Positions 1 through 7,870 of a DNA stretch of 64,000 bases are shown here, piece after piece; position 1 is the first letter of the stretch; each line of letters begins with the position of its first letter. The DNA comes from Chalciporus piperatus (lineage: Eukaryota > Basidiomycota > Agaricomycetes > Boletales > Boletaceae), in the NCBI GenBank assembly GCA_038093975.1, contig JBBPTG010000050.1, positions 1 to 64,000 on the forward strand. The letters are read 5' to 3'. Position numbers and translations under genes: made by a program. Under the pieces are notes generated by a model, which saw only the letters and a program-made list of their open reading frames with translations, did no database searches and was not told the DNA's origin.

Positions 1-1
1 G

Positions 2-1249
2 GTGAAACAAACCCGAAACGCTAATAAGAAGCGACAAGCGAGCCCTTTTCGATCGGGAGATCTCGCGTATGTCTCGACAAAGAACCTGTCACTGCCTAAG
101 GGACTAGCCCGCAAATTAATCCCGAAGTATATTGGTCCCTATAAGATTATTGAGGACTTCAAGAACAACTCGTTTAGGTTAGACTTACCTGCGAGGATGA
201 AACAGCGAGAAATTCATCCCGTGTTTCACTCATCCTTGTTGAGAATTCACGATCCAAGTGATGATCGACTATTCCCGGGGAGACTCGAGGATCAGGTCGC
301 CGACTTTGGTGAAATGGGACCAGAATGGGCGATCGAGCGCATAGTGACGCACGAAGGAACGGGCGTTGACGCCTTGTTCCAGGTAAAATGGACCTCGGGG
401 GACGAAACCTGGCTGCCTCTATATCAAATTGAGACATTAGACTGTTTAGCCACATATTTGGAACTCCTCGAGGTGAAACGGATCGAGGACTTACCATGGG
501 GCTCAGGCCGCCCGCCGACGGACGATCCGCAGGTATATAATGGGGCATGTCGATTCCACTCCAACCCCCATCGTGCCACCCCGTGCGACTCGAAACCTAC
601 TACCTTTCCAATGGCTCGCCCTAATCCTCGTCTGCGTGGACATACGTATCCTGCTCAGACCACTCCTCGACACCGCTTGAGGCACTTTACCCGAGTGGGA
701 GAGGACTTCGTCGTTTATGATGATGCCTTCACCAGCTCGAAGGTATATGTCACTAAAGATCAGCTGATAAAATGCTTGGAACATAGCGCTGCGATCCGAA
801 ACCGCGCGCGCTCTCAACCCCTTCCCGTCGAACCTCTGGGCTACCTTACCATCGCCCTAGCGTTCAATGACGAGGACCACCCCATCTATCGTTTCTCCAC
901 AACCGATCATAGTGGGCGTAGCCTGTTCAGCGAGGACTACGGAGAGCCGACACCGTCCGTATTCTGGGATCGGATCCCCGACGCATCGTCAACGACTCGC
1001 GAACAACGCATGGTGAACGACCTTGGTAACCACTTCGCTATGCAACAGATCCGCTGGGACCGACAGAGGCTCCAGCGAGAAGAAGCGAAGGCGGAACAAA
1101 GGGCGATGAAAGCGAGAGGATGGGAGTTGGGTAATGAGAGGGGAGAAAGGAAACCTGGAGGCGGTCAGAGACCACATAGCGTAGTCCATTTGTACCCTGA
1201 TCCAGGGCCAGCTGATCACCAATTAGGCCGTGCTCTACTGGCCGGCTAA
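2..1249 (+). CDS. Ty3 retrotransposon pol, C-terminal part (integrase tail and chromodomain), cut by window edge
   Basis: The open frame enters from the left edge, so its start lies outside. The first ~75 residues match the post-catalytic integrase region of Ty3 elements: a basic stretch, the GPYKII core of the GPY/F module, then the HPVFHSSLL motif. Residues ~105-160 form a chromodomain-like segment (WAIERIV, then FQVKWTSGDETWLP). Chromodomains of this class direct integration to particular chromatin. After it the frame runs on for ~230 residues with no domain I recognise, ending in a charged Arg/Glu-rich tail. No LTR is recognisable downstream before the minisatellite at 1450, so this copy is probably 3' truncated or rearranged. 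Confidence 0.8.
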   Translation: MKQTRNANKKRQASPFRSGDLAYVSTKNLSLPKGLARKLIPKYIGPYKIIEDFKNNSFRLDLPARMKQREIHPVFHSSLLRIHDPSDDRLFPGRLEDQVADFGEMGPEWAIERIVTHEGTGVDALFQVKWTSGDETWLPLYQIETLDCLATYLELLEVKRIEDLPWGSGRPPTDDPQVYNGACRFHSNPHRATPCDSKPTTFPMARPNPRLRGHTYPAQTTPRHRLRHFTRVGEDFVVYDDAFTSSKVYVTKDQLIKCLEHSAAIRNRARSQPLPVEPLGYLTIALAFNDEDHPIYRFSTTDHSGRSLFSEDYGEPTPSVFWDRIPDASSTTREQRMVNDLGNHFAMQQIRWDRQRLQREEAKAEQRAMKARGWELGNERGERKPGGGQRPHSVVHLYPDPGPADHQLGRALLAG

Positions 1250-1449
1250 CGATTGGCCGCTGGTGTATGATCACCTAGGTTAGGGATCGGCTAGTAATAG
1301 AATGTACACGTAGAGTAGGGATCAGCCAATGTACCATTGTGCCCTGGCAATGGGAATGGCCAACACAAAGGTTCCATGAGGTAGGACCTGGCCGACTGGT
1401 GCTAATCACCCAGTCCTGCCAGCATCAGGGTTCGGCCCATAGAGAATAG

Positions 1450-2200
1450 GGATGAGCCTCAATGTGTAGGAATGGGACAATGGGTTGAGGCTCAATGTGT
1501 AGGGATGGGCCGATGGGTTGAGCCTCAATGCGTAGGGATGGGCCGATGCAATCAGTGTCAATGTGTAGGAATGGGCCGATGGGTTGAGCCTCAATGTGTA
1601 GGAATGGGCCGATGGGTTGAGCCTCAATGCGTAGGAATGGGCCGATGGGTTGAGCCTCAATGTGTAGGAATGGGCCGATGGGTTGAGCCTCAATGTGTAG
1701 GAATGGGCCGATGGGTTGAGCCTCAATGCGTAGGGATGGGCCGATGGGTTGAGGCTCAATGTGTAGGAATGGGCCGATGGGGTGAGCCTCAATGCGTAGG
1801 GATGGGCCGATGGGTTGAGCCTCAATGCGTAGGGATGGGCCGATGGGGTGAGGCTCAATGCGTAGGGATGGGCCGATGCAATCAGTGTCAATGTGTAGGA
1901 ATGGGCCGATGGGTTGAGCCTCAATGCGTAGGAATGGGCCGATGCAATGAGTGTCAATGTGTAGGGATGGGCCGATGGGGTGAGCCTCAATGCGTAGGGA
2001 TGGGCCGATGGGGTGAGCCTCAATGCGTAGGGATGGGCCGATGCAATCAGTGTCAATGTGTAGGAATGGGCCGATACATGGAGCCTCAATGTGTAGGGAT
2101 GGGCCGATGCATTGAGCCTCAATGCGTAGGAATGGGCCGATGCAATCAGTGTCAATGTGTAGGAATGGGCCGATGGGTTGAGCCTCAATGGGTAGGGATA
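1450..2200. repeat. 33-bp minisatellite, about 22 copies
   Basis: From 1472 to 2197 there are 22 consecutive 33-bp units (ATGGGCCGATGGGTTGAGCC, then TCAATGTGTAGGA), with a partial unit before. Variants fall into a few classes: GGGTTGAGCC, GGGGTGAGCC and GCAATCAGTGT cores are interspersed, as expected from unequal exchange or gene conversion. Because 33 is a multiple of three and the unit lacks stops in several frames, long open frames appear on both strands (285 codons on +, 260 and 290 on -). They are by-products of the period, not genes. The 200 bases before it (1250-1449) hold nothing I recognise. Confidence 0.95.
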
Positions 2201-2724
2201 GTTGTGTCATGTGTCTCAGGGCTGGCCTCTGCTGCCAACCCACCGGCCCCCCCCGCTCCCATGGGCCCATCAACCCCTCAGCCGATTCCTCGGTCACCTG
2301 TTGATCTCATCAGCAAATCATCCATTTAGGGACAGAATTTGCCCATGACACAGCCGCGCCACAGCCGCCGGCCCAATTCACGGCCGTGCCACAGCCACTG
2401 GCCAAGTTCACACTGTCCACAGGCCTCATCAGGCCACAGTACACCAGGAAACCCGTAGTTAGCGCACCACAAACGAGTTCTCAGCGACCCGAACGGCCCT
2501 CCAGTGGTCCAACCGGCCCACCCATGCCTCAAGCGACTCACCTATGCCCCAAGCGGCCCACCCATGTCCCAAGCGACTCACCTATGCCCCAAGCGGCTCA
2601 CCCATGTCCCAAGCGGCTCACCCATGTCCCGAGCGACTCACCCGCACCACAAACGAGTTCTCAGTGACCCAACCGGCCCATTCATCAGCAAGACTGCAAA
2701 AAGTCTGAAGTTACTGGATTGACT
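2201..2724. repeat. 20-bp tandem array (six units) between direct repeats
   Basis: Exactly six 20-bp units occupy 2521-2640, alternating CCCATG/CCTATG starts and ACTCA/GCCCA ends. A ~21-base direct repeat (GCACCACAAACGAGTTCTCA plus G) flanks the array at 2464-2484 and 2644-2664, so the array may have expanded within a duplicated segment. The stretch 2201-2520 has loose CCACAGCC-type repetition and no gene. Confidence 0.85.
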
Positions 2725-3660
2725 GGATCAGTTAAATCAGTAGTCCAGTGGCCCAGTAACCAGTAATTTCAGTAATTTCAGTAGTTTCAGTAACCTAGTC
2801 ACCCAGTCATCAAGTAGTTTCAGTAACCTAGTCACCCAGTCATCAAGTAGTTTCAGTAGTCTTAGTAACCCAGTGGCCTAGTGGCCCAGTCATCCAGTCA
2901 TTTCAGTAGCTTCAGTAGCTCAGTCATTCAGTCATCCAGTAGTCTCAGTAGTCTCAGTCATCCAGCAGCCCAGTCATCCAGTCATCCAGTCATTTCAGTA
3001 GTCCCAGTAGCTCAGTCATCCAGTCATTCAGTCATTTCAGTGGTCTCATTAGTCCAGTGGCCAAGTGTTCCAGTTATCCAGTAGTTCCAGTAACCCAGCA
3101 GCCCAGTCATCAAGTCATCCAGTTACTTCAGTAGTCTCAGTAGCCCAGTCATTCAGTCATTCAGTCATCCAGTAGTTCCAATAACCCAGCATCCCAGTCA
3201 TCCAGTCATCCAGTAGTTCCAGTAACCCAGCAGCCCAGTCATCCAATCATCCAGTCACTTCAGTAGTCTCAGTAGCTCAGTAGCCCAGTGTTCCAGTCAT
3301 CCAGACATCTCAGTAGCCTAGTAGCTCAGTTTCCCAGTCATGTAGTCATCTCAGCAGCCTAGTAGCCCAGTGCCCTAGTCATCCAGCAATCCAGTTGTCT
3401 CATTACTCCAGCCATCCAGTATTCCAGTATTCCAGTAATCTAGTCACTCAGTGGTCCAGTAATCCAGTCACTCCAGTCACTCCAGTCACTCCAGTCACAC
3501 AAGTCACTCCAGTAATCCAGTCACCTCAGTAATCCAGTCACTCCAGTAATCCAGTCATCCTGTGGTCCAGTAAACCAGTCACTTCAGTCACACCAGTCAT
3601 ACCAGTTATCCAGTTACCCAGCCCTCAGCTCACCCAATCACTCCAGTACTACTCAGTCAT
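2725..3660. repeat. CAGT-rich degenerate short-repeat tract (left arm)
   Basis: Nearly 900 bases consist of 8-12 base steps built on CAGT (CCAGTCAT, CCAGTAGT, TTCAGTAG, CTCAGTAG). The inner part, from about 3251, is almost the reverse complement of 5575-6021, so it is one arm of a long inverted repeat. The short open frame at 2881-3084 is repeat translation (Ser/Val-rich) and is not a gene. Confidence 0.9.
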
Positions 3661-3694
3661 CTAATAGAGTCATTCTAATTAGTGACATTTTATA

Positions 3695-4330
3695 ATCATT
3701 CATAGGATGGATTATAGCTAAAGTCCACAAAAATGTGTACTAAAAGTGTAGTTAACAATGTGGGAAAGGGTATTAGGATTGAGTGTAGTGAAGTGTACAA
3801 AAAAGCGTAGTAAAAGTGTAGTTACAAGTGTGGGAAAGTATAGCTAGATTGAGTGTAGCTAAAGTGTACAAAAAAGCGTAGTAAAAGTGTAGTCAAGAGT
3901 GTGGGAAAGTATAGCTAGATTGAGTGTAGCAAAAGTGTACAAAAAAGCGTAGTAAAAGTGTAGTGAAATGTGTGGGAAAGTGTGTAGTGATAGAGTGTAG
4001 CTAAAGTGGACAAAAAAGCGTACTAAAAGTGTAGTTACAAGTGTAGTGATTGAGTGTAGCAAAGTGTAACAAAAAAGCGTAGTAAAACTTGAATCAAATG
4101 TGTAGGAAAGTGTAGCTAGATTGAGTGTAGCAAAAGTGTACAAAAAAGCGTAGTAAATGTGTAATTACAAGTGTGGGAAAGTGTATTAGGTTAGAGTGTA
4201 GCAAAAGTGTACAAAAAGCGCAGTAAGTGTGTAGTTAAAAGTGTAGCAAAGTATGTGGAGATCAAACCTATTGAAAGTGTACAAAAAAGCATACACAAGT
4301 GTACAAAAAATATGGTAGCTATCTAGTGTA
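3695..4330. repeat. ~71-bp AT-rich tandem array, about eight copies
   Basis: The marker CAAAAAAGCG recurs near 3797, 3869, 3940, 4011, 4070, 4141, 4212 and 4282, giving a period of 71-72 with one 59-base unit. Each unit also holds GTGTAGTTACAAGTGTGGGA-like and GAGTGTAGCAAAAGTGTA segments. It lies between the arms of the inverted repeat. No coding signal. Confidence 0.9.
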
Positions 4331-4474
4331 GGAGATCCTAATAAAGTGTAGCTCTATTTCCCTAATGCTCGGACTTGACAAAAAATCCGCGCGAAAAAGT
4401 CACGTGACCATGTTGAATTTGCCGCGCCACCTCTTCGACTCTCTCTCACCACTACACCACACCTCAACAACAGC

Positions 4475-5440
4475 AAAACGGCCGGCGAGTGCTCAAAAGC
4501 CCCGCCGGCATCGCCAGGTGAGTGAAAACTCGCTCACCACCACATCCGCTCACCTCGCAAACAGCCTGCTGCCACCTACCACCTCACTCTCGACAAGAAA
4601 ACGACGAAAATGCGAAAACGCGGCCGGCGTGGGCTCAACAGCCCCGCCGGCTTCACGAGGTGAGTGATAAGCCACCCGCTCACCCCGCAAACAGCCGCTT
4701 GCACTGCTCGGCCCACTACCACCTACCACACCACTCTCGACACGAAAACGACGAAAACGCGAAAACGCGGCCGGCGAGGGCTCAACAGCCCCGCCGGCAG
4801 CACACGGTGTGTTCTTCCTCACCCACCACCACCACCTCTCATCTCGTACAGAGCCGCTCGGGCTGTACGAACCACCACCACCTCCAAACCCTCAAACAAC
4901 CTCGACCTCGAACTCGATGGCCGGCGTGGGCTCAACAGCCCCGCCGGCAGCACATGGTGTGTTTTTCCTCACCCACCACCATCCTCTCTCACCTCGTACA
5001 GAGCCGCTCGGGCCGTACGAACTACCACCACCTCCAAACCCTCAAACAACCTCGACCTCGAACTCGATGGCCGGCGTGGGCTCAACAGCCCCGCCGGCAG
5101 CACATGGTGTGTTTTTCCTCACCCACCACCATCCTCTCTCACCTCGTACAGAGCCGCTCGGGCTGTCTCCCCCCCACCACCTCGCTCCCTCAAACTCGAT
5201 CGTAAAAAAACGGCCGGCGTGGGCTCAGCAGCCCCGCCGGCATCACGAGGTTCGTGTTTCCTCACCCATCACCTCATCCACTCACTTCAACGACAGCCGC
5301 TCGGGTTGTCTCCCCCCCACCACCTCCCACCTTCAACCTCGACACCAACACATGGCCGGCGCGGGCTCAACAGCCCCGCTGGCTTCAGAGGTTTGTGTTT
5401 ATTTGTTGACTAACACACCTACTCACCTCGTACATAGCTG
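4475..5440. repeat. ~149-bp GC-rich tandem array, about seven copies
   Basis: The core GGCCGGCGTGGGCTCAACAG followed by CCCCGCCGGC recurs near 4481, 4621, 4770, 4919, 5069, 5212 and 5354, at spacings of about 140-150. The central copies (4770-5210) are nearly identical. GGCCGGC and GCCGGC make a small inverted repeat inside each core that could form a hairpin. Proline/threonine-rich open frames of 218-249 codons run through it in all three + frames, which argues against any of them being a real protein. Confidence 0.9.
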
Positions 5441-5569
5441 CTCGTGTTGCATGGCACTTCATTAACTAGTAACTATTGTACCACAATACATGTAATAGTT
5501 AGACATAATATATTTCGCATTTTCTGAACTGTCATAAGGTGTGAATTAATCATAAGATATAGTGAACTA

Positions 5570-6060
5570 GTAATTGGGACTGGGTGACTGGATTACTGGG
5601 TGACTGGATTACTGAGGTGACTGGGTGACTGGATTACTGGGTGACTGGATTACTGAGGTGACTGAAAGTGACTGGTGACTGGGTTACTGGTGTGACTTGT
5701 GTGACTGGAGTGACTGGAGTGACTAGATTACTGGATTACTGAGTGACTGGATTACTGAAATGACTGGATGACTGAATGGCTGGATGACTGGACTACTGAG
5801 ACTACTGGATTACTGGACCACTGAGTGACTAGATTGCTGGAATACTGGAATACTGGATGGCTGGAGTAATGAGACAACTGGATTGCTGGATAACTAGGGC
5901 ACTGGGCTACTAGGCTGCTGAGATGACTACATGACTGGGAAACTGAGCTACTAGGCTACTGAGATAACTGGATGACTGGAACACTGGGCTACTGAGCTAC
6001 TGAGACTACTGAAGTGACTGGGCTAATGAACCAATGAGATTACTGAAATGACTGGCTGAC
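5570..6060. repeat. CAGT-rich tract, right arm of the inverted repeat
   Basis: This tract is made of GACTGGATTACTGGGTGACT-type steps, the complement of the left arm. It stops abruptly at 6060 where the 5' LTR of element 1 begins, and it does not resume after that element's 3' LTR at 21263. The stretch 5441-5569 is AT-rich and featureless. Confidence 0.9.
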
Positions 6061-6529
6061 TGTTACGATCACTCATTCTTTCTCTCTTTGTTACCTTGTA
6101 CTAAGTCCTAGTCGCTGGTTCGAGTCCTGCCTAGGCCTCTCATTTCTTACCTTGCTTTAGTCAGCGAACATTCCTTAATGTTCTTTCACCTTCCACGCTT
6201 CGTCATCGCTGACTCGTATGCTTATCGAGCATGACTCATTCCTATTCGTCATGACTTGTTCTTACGTATTCTGACTTGTTCTATGCCTGCCCTTAACTCG
6301 TTTCTTCACTTATATAAACCCTCGAGTTTCCTCCTGTAACCCTAACTTAGACCTACGCAATCTAGCTTGGTCATTCCTCGCTTCCTTGAACCCTCTGAGA
6401 GTCACCGTCCCACTCTTGAACGGACGCTAGGCCTTAACGTGGACATCCCATCGTTAGGCTACCTTGAAACCTTTGTCTTTGACTAGGCTTTTGTGTCTAC
6501 GCTTTGACCTACCCGGTACAAGCGTAACA
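6061..6529 (+). repeat. 5' LTR of element 1
   Basis: 469 bp bounded by the inverted ends TGTTACG and CGTAACA. It holds a TATA box (TATATAAA, 6311-6318) and the predicted transcript start near 6343. It aligns end to end with the reassembled 3' LTR. Confidence 0.95.
6311..6354 (+). promoter_or_regulatory. TATA box and predicted transcript 5' end of element 1
   Basis: TATATAAA at 6311-6318 is followed 32 bases on by TAACTTAGACCT (6343-6354). This 12-mer is the exact complement of the primer site at 6532-6543, which places the RNA 5' end at or close to 6343. That is the position expected from the TATA box. Confidence 0.7.
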
Positions 6530-6531
6530 AA

Positions 6532-6543
6532 AGGTCTAAGTTA
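6532..6543 (+). other. Self-primer binding site of element 1
   Basis: AGGTCTAAGTTA starts two bases after the 5' LTR and is perfectly complementary to the predicted RNA 5' end at 6343-6354. Tf1 of fission yeast and related chromoviruses prime reverse transcription with the folded 5' end of their own RNA, not with a tRNA. The match here, together with the same layout in element 2, supports that mechanism. I did not look for a competing tRNA 3'-end match. Confidence 0.75.
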
Positions 6544-6961
6544 CCCCTGAAGGCTACCTTCGCTGTAGACCTCCACCATTTCCCAACGACCTCGCCTCGA
6601 CACCTCTCGCTGGGGCCCCCCACGAGAGACCGCTAATCCACAGAACCCCGAATCTTCCGACTCGGGCTCACCTGAAGAGGAAGATCCCTCTAACCCCTAC
6701 GACACCTCGGATCTTTACGACGAACCAATCACCACCCAAGAGGAACAAGAAGAAACCCTTCACCTCTCCCACGAATTTTCCTCAGCTGTAACCATCCCAA
6801 GGTCACCAACACCACCGTCACCGACCCCAATATCCCGAAGAGCTCCACAGTTCCCTGTGTCGCCTGCTCCCCCACGAACTCCAGCTTTCCCCACTCCTTC
6901 CCTTCCCGCGCCCGCATTTGCACCAGGAGCGTATCAGATACCCCCTACCTTTGTAAACCCC

Positions 6962-7870
6962 ATGTCGTCCTCCAAACCCACTGAACTCCGCATCGGAGCC
7001 CCAGACGCCTTTGATGGCTCCTTTGAAAAAAGCACTGCTTGGATGAATTCCATCCAATTCTATCTCACTGTCAATGGTGACGTATACAACACCGACCCCA
7101 AGAAGATCGCCTTTGCGCTATCTTACATGTCCAAAGGATCAGCAGCCACTTGGGCTGCCACCTTCCGCCGCAAGGCCATCACCGGCGCCACAGTCACAAT
7201 GGGAACCTGGGCTCAGTTTATCACTGATTTCGAAACCGCATTCAAACACCACGACACTGTAGGAAACGCCGTCGCCTGGCTCTCTACCAAACGAATGAAA
7301 CCTCTCAAGAATGGAGAGTATTCTCCCTCCCTCCCAGAATTCATTTCGAGTTTCCAGAATCAAGTCGCCTTATCAGGCATCACCGATAACAATGTCCTAA
7401 TCGGATACTTTTCCACAGGCATACCCGTCTCCCTCATGAGACGAGTCAACAGCATGGACACTGTCCCTACCACGATTGAGGATTGGTACAAACGCACTAC
7501 CCAATTCCAGACCCAATGGGAACACGCCAATGAAATCGCGAATCGCAATCGCAACCCTGCCAAGCCATTCCGACCGTTCTCCTCCACCAACCACTCTACC
7601 CCTGCCAGGGACCCCAATGCCATGGACGTCGACGTCATCCGTATCTCCAAACTCACTCCTGAAGAGCGGAAACGCTGCCAGGAGAAAGGGCTCTGCTTCC
7701 GCTGCAGGAAAGCTGGACATCGGTCCAACGCCTGCCCAGAGTTCTCCTCGAACCAGAAAACCCCGAAGAAGGTTCAGAAGGTTGAGGAAGAAATTCCCTC
7801 GCTGATCGAGATAGATGATGAGGATGAAACCACCGTTCGTAAAGTAGCCTTTGTCACAAAGGGTTTTTAG
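6962..7870 (+). CDS. Gag of element 1
   Basis: The first ATG of the frame is at 6962, but the frame is open and coding-like (Pro/Ser/Glu-rich, no stop) from 6569, so the original protein was probably ~430 residues. A likely start context, CCTCCACC, now precedes ATT at 6578. The central region looks like a Ty3 capsid (WMNSIQFYL, DFETAFKHHD, MKPLKNGEYSPSL). A CCHC zinc knuckle (CFRCRKAGHRSNACP) lies near the C-terminus and would bind element RNA. The frame ends at TAG 7868-7870, directly after a slippery heptamer. Gag packages RNA into virus-like particles. Confidence 0.85.
   Translation: MSSSKPTELRIGAPDAFDGSFEKSTAWMNSIQFYLTVNGDVYNTDPKKIAFALSYMSKGSAATWAATFRRKAITGATVTMGTWAQFITDFETAFKHHDTVGNAVAWLSTKRMKPLKNGEYSPSLPEFISSFQNQVALSGITDNNVLIGYFSTGIPVSLMRRVNSMDTVPTTIEDWYKRTTQFQTQWEHANEIANRNRNPAKPFRPFSSTNHSTPARDPNAMDVDVIRISKLTPEERKRCQEKGLCFRCRKAGHRSNACPEFSSNQKTPKKVQKVEEEIPSLIEIDDEDETTVRKVAFVTKGF
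7861..7867 (+). promoter_or_regulatory. -1 ribosomal frameshift site GGGTTTT at the gag-pol junction
   Basis: In gag phase the sequence reads AAG GGT TTT TAG, so G GGT TTT fits the X XXY YYZ rule with the gag stop as the next codon. The -1 frame is open across the site and continues into pol with no ATG until 7945. A -1 slip would therefore make Gag-Pol. A downstream stimulatory structure was not assessed. Confidence 0.75.

Larger units (their letters stand above)
3251..6021. repeat. Long imperfect inverted repeat with ~2-kb array-filled spacer (foldback-like)
   Basis: The reverse complement of 5820-6021 matches 3251-3455 almost base for base. Both carry the same order of variant steps (CTCAGTAGCCTAGTAGCTCA, TTTCCCAGTCATGTAGTCAT, CTCATTACTCCAGCCATCCA). 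The inner parts, toward 3600 and 5575, still match but with insertions of ~75 bases in the right arm. Drosophila FB elements and some plant Foldback elements likewise have long inverted termini made of short direct repeats. No transposase is present. Whether this is a mobile element or a rearranged satellite is open. Confidence 0.65.

Noticed and set aside
1406..2329. Open frames of 260, 290 (-) and 285 (+) codons
   Set aside because: They are translations of the 33-bp minisatellite, whose period is a multiple of three; both strands are open at once.
4365..5465. Pro/Thr/Ser-rich open frames on +
   Set aside because: All three + frames are open through the same 149-bp satellite, so openness reflects composition and period.
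2725..6060. Regularly spaced repeats resembling a CRISPR array
   Set aside because: Units are contiguous and degenerate with no unique spacers, and the genome is fungal.
6108..6136. Sequence GCTGGTTCGAGTCCTGCC in the LTR of element 1, like a tRNA T-arm or Pol III B box
   Set aside because: No acceptor, D or anticodon stem fits around it, and the same stretch sits within both LTR copies.
6336..6347. TAACCCTAAC, like a telomere repeat unit
   Set aside because: It occurs once per LTR and is not tandem; it is part of the LTR transcript start region.
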